From assembly GCA_003514765.1 (NCBI GenBank), contig DOOY01000266.1:1-9121 (forward strand): a stretch of DNA of 9,121 nucleotides. Direction: 5' to 3'. The translations under genes were made by a program, and so were the position numbers. The notes under the pieces were generated by a model. It searched no databases, had not been told where the DNA came from, and saw only the letters and a list, made by a program, of their open reading frames with translations. Shown here piece after piece: positions 1 to 7,013 of the stretch; the stretch's first letter is position 1; each line of letters opens with the position of its first letter. The DNA comes from Nitrosomonas sp. (GTDB lineage: Bacteria; Pseudomonadota; Gammaproteobacteria; Burkholderiales; Nitrosomonadaceae).

Positions 1-42
1 CTCGCCTTGCATTGCATCCCGCCAGACACGCCCAATTGTCAT
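1..42 (-). CDS. 5' end of an unrecognised gene downstream of ppiC (partial)
   Basis: An ATG read on the minus strand (complement of 40-42) opens a frame without stops to the left edge, giving the 14 residues MTIGRVWRDAMQGE. It begins 20 bases after the ppiC stop on the same strand, a spacing typical of a second gene in an operon. The purine-rich stretch just before the start (GAAGAAA in the mRNA) is only a weak ribosome binding site. I do not recognise the product from so few residues, and such a short open frame could occur by chance, so this is a tentative call based on position and orientation. Confidence 0.4.
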   Translation of the reverse strand, partial: MTIGRVWRDAMQGE

Positions 43-62
43 ACTTATTTCTTCACGGCTCC

Positions 63-344
63 TTAATCATTGCGTTCGGTCACTTCAACCAGATGATAGC
101 CGAACTGTGTTTTTACAGGTCCTTGCACTTCGCCCACCGGCGCACTGAAAACAACTGTATCAAATTCTTTGACCATTTGACCGGGGCCGAACTCTCCCAA
201 TGCACCGCCTTGTTTGCCGGATGGACATAAAGAATGCTGCGAGGCTACTTCTCCGAATTCTGCGCCATTGGCAATCTCGTTTTTAAGGCTGTTACATTCT
301 TCCTCTGTTTTGACCAATATATGTCGTGCACTTGCTTTTGCCAT
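63..344 (-). CDS. ppiC: Parvulin-type peptidyl-prolyl cis-trans isomerase (PpiC-like)
   Basis: This is a 93-residue single-domain parvulin that catalyses cis-trans isomerisation of peptide bonds before proline and assists protein folding. Almost the whole length is the rotamase domain. It starts with [11 protein letters not shown] (residues 6-16), has the family signature [18 protein letters not shown] at about 40-57, and ends with [10 protein letters not shown]. Length and order match E. coli PpiC, also 93 residues. There is no signal peptide or membrane segment, so it should be cytoplasmic, unlike the larger periplasmic SurA and PpiD. The ATG at 344-342 is preceded on the minus strand by GGGAGAG (355-349), a good Shine-Dalgarno at normal distance, which fixes the start. 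It is divergent from the two-component genes and possibly co-transcribed with the partial gene at 1-42. Family assignment is firm; its clients are not deducible. Confidence 0.95.
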   Translation of the reverse strand: MAKASARHILVKTEEECNSLKNEIANGAEFGEVASQHSLCPSGKQGGALGEFGPGQMVKEFDTVVFSAPVGEVQGPVKTQFGYHLVEVTERND

Positions 345-765
345 GAATCTCTCCCTTCACTCCCGTTCATTTAAAATATGCGTTCATCGTACATTTAAAC
401 ATATATTGCATATCCAATAAAAATTTTAGTGCATGCTGGCAACACGAATTCAGAAGAAATTGTAGTGGCTGAAAAATATAAAACCAAAATTTCATCAGCA
501 AACGGTATAAAAATTGCAATTGAAGCTTTTATAGTCCGCGCATAATTAGAATGCGCAGCCATTCAAATAGCGCAAACCTGAGTACGAAGGTGGCGATAAA
601 AATAACATATCATAATTTATGAAATTAAATACTAGGCGTAAAATATTAAAACTTATTCATTACCCTTTAGCCTTGCAAGCGTATATTTACTGATGAATAT
701 GCACAGAATGCCATTATTGGGTCATTAACAGATTCTGCGCAGTGAAGCTAATCGAGATTAATCAT
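345..765. other. AT-rich divergent intergenic region
   Basis: These roughly 420 bases lie between the divergent ppiC and the two-component unit and must hold promoters for both directions. I see no gene beyond the short leader ORF that follows. Two inverted repeats are visible: GCGCAT/ATGCGC with a 7-base spacer (538-556) and TCATAA/TTATGA with a 1-base centre (610-622). A possible plus-strand -35-like TTGCAA at 673-678 has no good -10 match at the usual distance, so I do not call a promoter. Confidence 0.6.
538..556. repeat. Inverted repeat GCGCAT-N7-ATGCGC
   Basis: The arms GCGCAT (538-543) and ATGCGC (551-556) are perfect complements around an AT-rich 7-base loop. No T-run follows on either strand, so it does not look like a terminator. 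It could be a regulator binding site between the divergent ppiC and two-component genes. The same two arms with a 1-base centre recur at 6781-6793, upstream of the TIR gene. Six-base arms can arise by chance, so the function is inference only. Confidence 0.35.
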
Positions 766-852
766 ATGAAAATTTCTATCACCGATCGATACGTTATTCT
801 CTTCCTGCATGAGCAGTTGTTTCTAAAATTTTTGTCAAGAGCGCGCCCATGA
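766..852 (+). CDS. Possible 28-residue leader peptide coupled to the response regulator
   Basis: An ATG at 766-768 opens a 28-codon frame (beginning MKISITDRYV) that ends in TGA at 850-852. That stop overlaps the response-regulator start as ATGA, the classic arrangement for translational coupling, in which ribosomes that terminate re-initiate on the next gene. A purine-rich GAGA lies about 9 bases before the ATG. The peptide has a hydrophobic middle (YVILFL) and a basic end (LSRARP). I recognise no family. It could be a real leader or small protein, or a chance frame, because short open frames are common. The exact ATGA overlap and the rather weak ribosome site of the next gene are the reasons to record it. 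Confidence 0.35.
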   Translation: MKISITDRYVILFLHEQLFLKFLSRARP

Positions 853-1532
853 ATTTGCTTATCGTAGAAGATAATCAAGATATTGCGGCCAGCATTTGTG
901 ATTATTTTGAAGCACTTGGTAATACTATCGATAAGGCGAATGATGGCGTGGCAGGCTTGCATCTGGCGCTAGTCAACGACTATGACGTCATCATCCTCGA
1001 CCTGGGTTTGCCGGGTATTGATGGCATAGAGTTGTGTCGTCGACTTCGCCAGGGAGCGCGTCGGTCGGTTCCAATAATTATGCTCACCGTTAAAGGTTCG
1101 CTTCAGAATAAACTAAAAGGCTTTAAATCCGGAGCAGACGATTATTTAATAAAACCTTTTGCGCTAAAAGAGCTGGCCGCGCGTGTCAAAGTGTTGTCCG
1201 AACGCATTAACCGGACATCGACTTCTCAGTTGCAAATCGGGAATCTGTCACTTGATATGGATACGCACGAAGTGTATCGGGACGGTAAACAGATTAATCT
1301 GAATCCAACGTTATTCCGGTTGCTGGCATTCTTGATGCAGAACCCCCATCGTGTTATCAACCGTAAAGAGCTTGAATACGCGGTCTGGCAGGGCACTCCA
1401 CCGGCTAGTGATGCTTTGCGTACCCACATTTCCAATTTGCGTCAGATTGTTGACAAACCCTTTGAGGGTTCGTTAATACACACTGTACACGGTTTTGGAT
1501 ACAAGCTGACAGATAAGAATGCAGAAGACTAA
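849..1532 (+). CDS. OmpR-family DNA-binding response regulator
   Basis: This 227-residue protein is the cytoplasmic output half of a two-component system. It accepts phosphate from the adjacent kinase and binds DNA. The receiver domain spans about 1-118 and has the expected residues: acidic pair Glu7-Asp8, phospho-acceptor Asp51 in VIILDLGLPGIDG, Thr80 and Lys102 in the YLIKPF motif. The winged-helix effector domain (about 128-222) ends with the typical RTHISNLRQIVD recognition-helix region and HTVHGFGYKL wing. Length is normal for the OmpR/PhoB class. The ATG at 849 overlaps the stop of a short upstream frame (ATGA), and the kinase start overlaps this gene's end by 14 bases, so the units are probably translationally coupled. 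Regulated genes cannot be named from the window. Family is certain; a specific symbol would be a guess. Confidence 0.95.
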   Translation: MNLLIVEDNQDIAASICDYFEALGNTIDKANDGVAGLHLALVNDYDVIILDLGLPGIDGIELCRRLRQGARRSVPIIMLTVKGSLQNKLKGFKSGADDYLIKPFALKELAARVKVLSERINRTSTSQLQIGNLSLDMDTHEVYRDGKQINLNPTLFRLLAFLMQNPHRVINRKELEYAVWQGTPPASDALRTHISNLRQIVDKPFEGSLIHTVHGFGYKLTDKNAED

Positions 1533-2820
1533 ACGCCTCAAGAGACGCATAATTTTTGCGTTTCTGATTTTTGGGGCAGCGCTGATCTTAATACTTGGTT
1601 TGAGTTTGATCGCGGTATTAAAATCAATCGAGACAAGCGTACTGGATGAAATACTTTATACCGAGTTAACAGAATTTCAAAAGCAGGCTGAGAGCGCTTC
1701 GCAAATGATTGAGTCTTCCCGTTCGCGATCAACGATCATTATCTACACTTCATCTCTTAGTGAAATGACCAGCTTGCCGGAGCATGTGCGTAACTTGCCT
1801 CAGGGTATACACGATGTGATACAAAAAGATCGGGATTATCGGGTATTGGTAGCGCATATCGATGATATGCGCTACGTTGTACAGTTTGACGATACCAGCA
1901 TACACAAACGTGAACGTGACTTTATACGCTTGCTCTGGTTGTGTGCAATTGTAACGTTGGTGATTGCGTTTTTTATCGGATGGGGAGTAGCTGTCCATGT
2001 TATTCGACCTATCAAACGGCTTGCTTACCAGGTCATGGCGTTCAGAAATCAGCCGGGTGAATCTTTGGATTTGTCAGAATTCGGTGACGACGAGATAGGT
2101 GTTCTGGCGCGTAAATTACAGCACTACCATGAGCAATTGCAGTATCTATTGATACGCGAAAAAGAATTTGCGAGCAGTGTGAGCCATGAGTTGGGGACAC
2201 CCGTTACCAATATCAGTATGGCCGCTGAAATACTGGCCATGAAAGAGGGCTTATCTGTGCCTGAGCATGCGCGAATTCGTCGAATTCAAAGAGCGGTAGG
2301 AGAAATGACCGAGTTAATTGACACATTTTTGATACTGGCTAAAATCGATGATGAATCGAACAAATCCGATGTTGTTTGTCAAATGGAACCCATTGTCCGC
2401 AAAGTGATAGAACAGCAGCGTGTTTGGTTAGGCGATAAACCGATTCAGGTGACGATTGAAACAAATGGTCAGTTGGAAGTAGTTGCACATCCAGGAATTC
2501 TAGGTGTGCTGGTTGCGAATCTGATGCGAAATGCTTTTCAATATACAATGCGGGGCTCTATTACAGTGCAATTATCACCTCATCAATTATCTGTCGGTGA
2601 CACCGGCGTAGGGATTGATTCTACGGTACAGCACCAAATCTTTAGGAGCTATAGAATGAATCATACAGATGATAATAATAGGTCCGGACTAGGTTTGACA
2701 ATCGTACAGCGCATCTGCGAGCATTATGGCTGGAAAGTGTCGTTTAAAAGTAAAAAAGGCCGAGGTTCTCAATTTACAGTGTTATTTGCAACTACGCATG
2801 CAGCTGAAACATTTGTATGA
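1519..2820 (+). CDS. Membrane sensor histidine kinase, partner of the upstream regulator
   Basis: This 433-residue inner-membrane kinase should sense a periplasmic or membrane signal and phosphorylate the regulator encoded just before it. In order: a basic N-terminus, TM1 (about 11-33), a periplasmic loop of about 100 residues (34-135) with no domain I recognise, TM2 (about 137-157), a HAMP linker (about 158-210), and a HisKA dimerisation domain with phospho-acceptor His223 in SSVSHELGTPVTN. The HATPase domain follows, with N box NLMRNAFQYT (Asn334, Asn338), G1 box GDTGVGID (359-367) and G2 box SGLGLTIV (389-396). The H box reads HELGTP where most kinases have HELRTP, a minor oddity. The ATG at 1519 lies inside the last codons of the regulator gene, which implies coupled expression. 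All catalytic boxes are present, so it is predicted active. The stimulus is unknown. Confidence 0.95.
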   Translation: MQKTKRLKRRIIFAFLIFGAALILILGLSLIAVLKSIETSVLDEILYTELTEFQKQAESASQMIESSRSRSTIIIYTSSLSEMTSLPEHVRNLPQGIHDVIQKDRDYRVLVAHIDDMRYVVQFDDTSIHKRERDFIRLLWLCAIVTLVIAFFIGWGVAVHVIRPIKRLAYQVMAFRNQPGESLDLSEFGDDEIGVLARKLQHYHEQLQYLLIREKEFASSVSHELGTPVTNISMAAEILAMKEGLSVPEHARIRRIQRAVGEMTELIDTFLILAKIDDESNKSDVVCQMEPIVRKVIEQQRVWLGDKPIQVTIETNGQLEVVAHPGILGVLVANLMRNAFQYTMRGSITVQLSPHQLSVGDTGVGIDSTVQHQIFRSYRMNHTDDNNRSGLGLTIVQRICEHYGWKVSFKSKKGRGSQFTVLFATTHAAETFV

Positions 2821-3118
2821 GAAGTTCGGCAGTCAGTTGTTTAACTGCATACTGTATTTACAGGCCGATTTGCGTGGCGGGCGTCGATTCCATTACCTGG
2901 ATAGTCTATAAAAAAAAGCTATGTCACAATTAATTGTTGAACTTGATTGAGGGGATATTATTGATTTCAGGATTTTGCTAATATTTAACTAATATAGATT
3001 CCGAATGTTTTTGTAATAAGTAATAGAATCTTATGATTAAAAGGTCAATTAACAAAAACCAACAATATATATGATCAACAGTATCATGCGCCATAGCCTT
3101 AAAAATTATGCAGCGTAA
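2821..3118. other. Convergent AT-rich gap between kinase and SulP genes
   Basis: The plus-strand kinase gene and the minus-strand transporter gene end facing each other across these 298 bases. Small inverted repeats are present: CAGTT/AACTG (2834-2847), CTGTA/TACAG (2852-2863) and the 12-bp palindrome ACAATTAATTGT (2926-2937). None is GC-rich or followed by a clear T-run, so I call no terminator. I see no gene here. Confidence 0.6.
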
Positions 3119-4462
3119 TTACTGCAAATTGCCACTGTCATTCTTTAGATTGTTAAAGTATCTTTTAATAACAGCTCTGCCTGGCATTTTGTCGTGCTTG
3201 GTATAAACCATAAAATGGATGGCTCCATGAAGAACCATGGCAATCAATAAACCTTCAAAAATACCAACCTGATAGACCAGGCCACCTGTTATGATTGCGA
3301 GCATCAGCGCGTAAGGACCATAATGTGTGACATGCGCCAGTCCGGCAATCATTTTGTAGCCGGTAAACATCATAATAGCTGCTAACGCAAACTTTGGTAA
3401 AAAGTCGAGATACTGCGTATTGAATGTAAAGAAACAAACGACGAAACCAATAATTAACACAGAGAATTTCGTTATTGCGCCCGCCAGTTTGTTGGTTGTG
3501 CTCTTGGCCAGACCATCGAGATTAGTCATGCCGTGAAAAAAACTTGAGCCCATATTGGCAATCCATATAGCAAGCAGACTATTATTACTGTTGGTTTTGC
3601 GATTGAGCGGGTCAATTTTTTCAATTGCGGCGTTACTCATGACCTGTTCAATAACATCAACAATTGCCAGCATGGCGCAGAAAAATACCATGGAAACGAG
3701 CATCATCAGTGTCACATCCGCTTCAGGTAATGGTAGCTTAATATAAAGATCAACATCTTCAACGAAAATCATTGGTACCGTAACGAACTGTGCCAGCAGC
3801 ACACCGCCAATAATTAATACAAAATAGGGAATAGCGGGTTGGGTATCTTTAAACTTGGAAAAGAGGTATAAAAATACACCCAGGCCTACGGTAGATATGG
3901 CAACCATCTGGATGCGCGCGGCATTCCAGAATTCTGCACCGACTGCTTCTGCGGGTATTTCATAAGTAAATTCAGAAAATTTCAATAAAATTTTCAATCC
4001 TACGCCAGCCAGCAATCCTTCAACCAGATAAACTGGAACTGCAATAAGCAAGTATTTTTGCCAATTGAATTTCCAGATAACAGCCTGCATCGCAGCGGTC
4101 AGAAAAATGCAGAATGCCATATTTTCCCAGCCAAAGGTTGCCACACCTAACGCCAGCACCGGGGCCAGACCTGCTGCGATCCCGGGTGCGCCGATAAAAT
4201 TACCCGGCCTGAACCAGGCATTAATCCATCCGACCAGGCAGGCAAAAGCCACGGTTGCCAATCCCACTTTAATCGGATAATCAGACATAATGGCAATGCC
4301 GATTGATAATGGAATTGCCATGGCACCGGTTATCAAACCTGCAGCTGTATCACGAAAAAAATATTGTGACTGAAAAGCCGCCGATCCTGGCAGAGTGACA
4401 GGCGTTTGATTCTGTTTTTGTTGGCCGTTTGCAGGTGGCCCACTTTCTGTTTGTGTTTGCAT
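3119..4462 (-). CDS. SulP-family inorganic anion transporter lacking a STAS domain
   Basis: This 447-residue multi-spanning inner-membrane protein probably carries an anion such as sulfate or bicarbonate. After a Gln/Thr/Pro-rich cytoplasmic tail (1-30) comes the SulP core. FRDTAAGLITGAMAIPLSIG (36-55) and the following glycine-rich segment FIGAPGIAAGLAPVLALG (89-106) correspond to the first helices of the family. The later stretch DVIEQVMSNAAIEKID (269-284) and NMGSSFFHGMTNLDGLAKST (303-322) match its second repeat. Most SulP proteins have 550 or more residues and end in a cytoplasmic STAS domain. This one stops after the last helices and a short basic tail (about 420-447), with no STAS. The ATG at 4462-4460 has GGGAGAGG (4479-4472) upstream on the minus strand. 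It lies 262 bases downstream of the patatin gene, probably with its own promoter. Substrate is not deducible; no carbonic anhydrase is visible nearby. Confidence 0.88.
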   Translation of the reverse strand: MQTQTESGPPANGQQKQNQTPVTLPGSAAFQSQYFFRDTAAGLITGAMAIPLSIGIAIMSDYPIKVGLATVAFACLVGWINAWFRPGNFIGAPGIAAGLAPVLALGVATFGWENMAFCIFLTAAMQAVIWKFNWQKYLLIAVPVYLVEGLLAGVGLKILLKFSEFTYEIPAEAVGAEFWNAARIQMVAISTVGLGVFLYLFSKFKDTQPAIPYFVLIIGGVLLAQFVTVPMIFVEDVDLYIKLPLPEADVTLMMLVSMVFFCAMLAIVDVIEQVMSNAAIEKIDPLNRKTNSNNSLLAIWIANMGSSFFHGMTNLDGLAKSTTNKLAGAITKFSVLIIGFVVCFFTFNTQYLDFLPKFALAAIMMFTGYKMIAGLAHVTHYGPYALMLAIITGGLVYQVGIFEGLLIAMVLHGAIHFMVYTKHDKMPGRAVIKRYFNNLKNDSGNLQ

Positions 4463-4507
4463 GATAAATGACCTCTCCCACTCAATAAATATTCAAAATG
4501 TATGTAC

Positions 4508-4525
4508 TTAACAATTTGTTAAATC
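4508..4525. promoter_or_regulatory. Operator-like inverted repeat, copy 1, upstream of SulP gene
   Basis: TTAACAATTTGTTAAATC contains a perfect inverted repeat, TTAACA and TGTTAA around ATT (4508-4522). A near-identical 18-base copy lies at 4586-4603 in the same orientation. This copy is about 45 bases upstream of the transporter start on the minus strand, where a promoter is expected. A regulator binding site is the likeliest meaning; no regulator can be assigned. Confidence 0.45.
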
Positions 4526-4530
4526 AAACG

Positions 4531-4542
4531 ACGAACGTTCGT
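4531..4542. promoter_or_regulatory. 12-bp perfect palindrome upstream of SulP gene
   Basis: ACGAACGTTCGT is fully self-complementary over 12 bases and sits 6 bases from copy 1 of the TTAACA/TGTTAA repeat, in otherwise AT-rich DNA. Its position about 70 bases upstream of the transporter start suits a dimeric repressor or activator site. There is no room for a hairpin loop, so a DNA-level role is more likely than an RNA one. The assignment is inference. Confidence 0.4.
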
Positions 4543-4585
4543 ATATGTATAGCACTGCAGGTGTGAAGTAAATAAAAAATAAATG

Positions 4586-4603
4586 TTAACGATTTGTTAA
4601 ATC
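4586..4603. promoter_or_regulatory. Operator-like inverted repeat, copy 2, upstream of SulP gene
   Basis: TTAACGATTTGTTAAATC differs from copy 1 (4508-4525) at one position over 18 bases, and that change slightly breaks the left arm. The copies are 78 bases apart, start to start. A third partial copy, ATTTGTTAA, lies at 4622-4630. Repetition of one motif in a single promoter region supports a protein-binding role, although the AT-rich composition raises the chance of coincidence. Confidence 0.42.
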
Positions 4604-4724
4604 TATAAAAATCATACATTTATTTGTTAATATAGAGAAGAGAGCTAGTACTTCAACAACTTAGAAATAATGAGTTCGGTTAGCTTTTCAACGTTACTGG
4701 CGAGGCAGGTTTCGCCGGCAAGGG

Positions 4725-6545
4725 TTATTCCATTTCTACAAAGCGTTCGTAGCTTTGTTTCAACTCCGGCATGATTTTTTGTGCGGCGTTGTAGCCGATT
4801 TCAAAGAGCTGCTGGCCGCGGGTAAAATCTGCGAATGGGTATGCTGATGTATCCGGTGTGATGAGAAAGTCGCTTTCCGACATATGCATTTTGGCAAGTT
4901 CATGTGAGCTGACTTCAAGCACACGGTTCAGGGTTGAGAAATAGCCGACATGCTTCATTTCCGATGCGCGTGTTTGGGGGGTGTTTTTGCCAAATGTGGG
5001 GTTCAGTTTGGTGCCGACATCGACGGCGACGATATAGTCTGTCCGTTGTTTGCGTAAAACGGAGCTGGGCACATTAATGAGCACGCCGCCATCCACCAGA
5101 GCGAGGCCGTCGCGCCAGATGGGCTTGCCGAAAACCGGATAGTTGATGCTCTCAAGTACGCAGCTGACCGCTTCGCCATCCGAACGAATCACCGCCTGAC
5201 CGGTAATCAAATCCGTTGAAATCGTATGCACGGGTAACAGCAGTTGTTCGAGTCTGAGGTCTTTCAGATATCTACGAAAGCGGTGTTCAATCAGCCCGAA
5301 ACGAAACAACGTCCACAAATGAAATTGGGTTGCTTTAGGGAAATATGCGATGATGCGCGGCGGTTTCATTTCATTGTTAAACAAGTTGAGCAAATGTTTT
5401 GGATTAAAACCGGCGCCCAGTCCGACTGCAATAATGGCGCCCGCGCTGGTTCCTGCAACGCGGTCAAAATAAAGCCCCTGTTCTTCGAATGCCGAAATAA
5501 CGCCGATATGCGCCAGACCATGTGCGCCGCCGCCACCCAGCGCCAAACCCAGCTGGACATCTCTGGCAATATGGTACAACCGTGTCAGGTCGGCGGGCCG
5601 CACTTCCTTGTTATATGCATTATAGATGCAACGTATCGGATCAAGATGCGTGGAAAGCATGTGAGAGGCATTGTCAGCCAGGTTATACGACTTGGGTTGA
5701 ATCCAGACAACCTGCAGGCGGTTTTTCAGTTCGGGCTGTTGCTTGAGTATGTTTTCAGCTTGATCAGTCAGCGCTGCTTTTACCGGTAGATTTTGTTCGA
5801 TAAACCACCAAATGCGTTCACATTGCAGCAGCACTTCCGTAGTTGCCCGGTTGCCGTAGATATCTACAAATACATGATCGCACCGTTTGGTTGCAGTTGC
5901 TAAATCATGTAAAAATTTTAACTCGCCGGCTGCCTGGTTCAACGCATGGACAGGGAAAATGTTTTTGTGCGCTGTTAATTCCCAGAACGATACGCGATCG
6001 GTAAAAATTTCAATTTTTTTGTTTTTGCTGGCGAAATAGCGTGCAATGGATTGTGCAATAAATGACGTCAACTCTGTCGTCCGCACCAATCCGATAATAC
6101 TGAGCTTATGACGTACAATTTTTCGGTCTTGTGCACCCAGCAACCATTTCCCGATGGTGCGGCTGAGTTTAATCGAGAACGCCGGTAATGCTTTGGTTAA
6201 CGTAAAAAAATCGCGTTTGGAGATTTCCAGTACCGTGGTGTCCATGATTGCAGTCGCCGTTGCGGCGCGGCAGCCGCCAATCAACAAAGACAGCTCGCCA
6301 AAATGATCGCCCTGCTGCAAAATATTGACGACTTGTTCGTTGCCATCTTCGCGCCGTATGCTCATACGGACGCGTCCGTACAGAATGATGAACATACTTT
6401 TTCCAACTTCACCCTGCTGAATCAGTTTCTCGCCGCTCTTAAAAGTCCGGTGGGTTGCAGCAGCTAAAATTTTTTGTGCGTCTTCCTGGCTGAAATCACC
6501 GAATTCAAGGGGTAAAGTCTGACTGCTGGCTATCGTGTCATTCAC
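4725..6545 (-). CDS. Cyclic-nucleotide-binding patatin-like phospholipase (NTE-type)
   Basis: This 606-residue protein joins a regulatory cNMP domain to a lipid hydrolase. Residues about 10-135 form a CRP-like cyclic-nucleotide-binding domain, with the phosphate-binding cassette FGELSLLIGGCRAATATA (82-99) keeping the glutamate and arginine that contact the nucleotide in this family. Residues about 140-320 are a linker region I cannot assign. The patatin domain (about 331-510) has the oxyanion motif GGGGAHG (337-343), nucleophile Ser367 in GTSAG, and catalytic Asp485 in DGG, so the Ser-Asp dyad is complete and (lyso)phospholipase activity is expected. The layout resembles bacterial relatives of neuropathy target esterase. 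No signal peptide or clear membrane helix is seen. The start is GTG (6545-6543): an in-frame stop lies 21 bases upstream with no ATG between. No recognisable terminator follows. It may form a unit with the downstream SulP gene, but the gap of 262 bases argues for separate promoters. Confidence 0.92.
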   Translation of the reverse strand: MNDTIASSQTLPLEFGDFSQEDAQKILAAATHRTFKSGEKLIQQGEVGKSMFIILYGRVRMSIRREDGNEQVVNILQQGDHFGELSLLIGGCRAATATAIMDTTVLEISKRDFFTLTKALPAFSIKLSRTIGKWLLGAQDRKIVRHKLSIIGLVRTTELTSFIAQSIARYFASKNKKIEIFTDRVSFWELTAHKNIFPVHALNQAAGELKFLHDLATATKRCDHVFVDIYGNRATTEVLLQCERIWWFIEQNLPVKAALTDQAENILKQQPELKNRLQVVWIQPKSYNLADNASHMLSTHLDPIRCIYNAYNKEVRPADLTRLYHIARDVQLGLALGGGGAHGLAHIGVISAFEEQGLYFDRVAGTSAGAIIAVGLGAGFNPKHLLNLFNNEMKPPRIIAYFPKATQFHLWTLFRFGLIEHRFRRYLKDLRLEQLLLPVHTISTDLITGQAVIRSDGEAVSCVLESINYPVFGKPIWRDGLALVDGGVLINVPSSVLRKQRTDYIVAVDVGTKLNPTFGKNTPQTRASEMKHVGYFSTLNRVLEVSSHELAKMHMSESDFLITPDTSAYPFADFTRGQQLFEIGYNAAQKIMPELKQSYERFVEME

Positions 6546-7013
6546 GGCATCGGTCTCGTAAATAGATCATGGGAGTTGCCTCCAAACAGGTTGATCTGAA
6601 GCGGTAACGCTATTCTGGTCACATGTTTCGATGATTTGTTATCAACAGAAAGGGCGGATTCACTCATTAAAAATCTGCCGCAAAGAAGCTTCCCGGTTAT
6701 TCTTCCAGTAATTCATGTGATGATCAAGCGCGCATTTTGAATGTATCTTTTAAAGAGTGCTGCAGTTAATCATCCGTATAGCGCATCATGCGCCAGCAGG
6801 GCATTAAATCATACCAACAACAAGGCGCGCTTTCCGGTGTTAATCATGTGTTTGCCTGCAATCTGACATCAATAAACGCGCATCACTCAATTTTGGCCTG
6901 TTTTGTCTTGCATGATTATCTCGAAGTCGTTTTTCAACGGTTTCCTTGATACTGGGCGCTTCAGGCAAATTCTGTTAATCTCTTGTCTGGCCTTCAAGTA
7001 AAAGAATGAAACG
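6546..7013. other. Divergent intergenic region between patatin and TIR genes
   Basis: These 468 bases separate the divergent phospholipase and TIR genes and must carry promoters for both. I see no gene. The hexamer GCGCAT occurs at 6730-6735, 6781-6786 and 6878-6883, once as part of the inverted repeat GCGCAT-C-ATGCGC (6781-6793). A weak -35-like TTGATA at 6946-6951 has no good -10 partner. The region marks the left boundary of the TIR/STAND module. Confidence 0.55.
6781..6793. repeat. Inverted repeat GCGCAT-C-ATGCGC
   Basis: A 13-base perfect inverted repeat with a single central base. Its arms match those of 538-556 in another promoter region. It lies about 220 bases before the TIR gene start. 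It may be a regulator site, but it is short and could be coincidental. Confidence 0.35.

Noticed and set aside
2834..2847. Hairpin CAGTT-GTTT-AACTG just after the kinase stop as a terminator
   Set aside because: The stem is only 5 bp, AT-rich, and not followed by a T-run.
2852..2863. CTGTATTTACAG looks like a LexA (SOS) box
   Set aside because: A LexA site of the E. coli type has CTG and CAG separated by 10 bases; here the gap is 6. It also lies after a gene, between convergent genes, not in a promoter.
2726..2911. Plus-strand frame running from the kinase 3' end into the gap
   Set aside because: It overlaps the conserved end of the kinase ATPase domain in another frame and has no recognisable features.
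4699..4716. GGCGA/TCGCC hairpin after the patatin gene as a rho-independent terminator
   Set aside because: A 5-bp stem with an 8-base loop, and no U-run follows on the minus strand.
5244..5789. 181-codon plus-strand frame opposite the patatin gene
   Set aside because: It lies wholly antisense to a gene with clear catalytic motifs, has no family resemblance I can see, and has cysteine-rich, low-complexity composition typical of a shadow frame.
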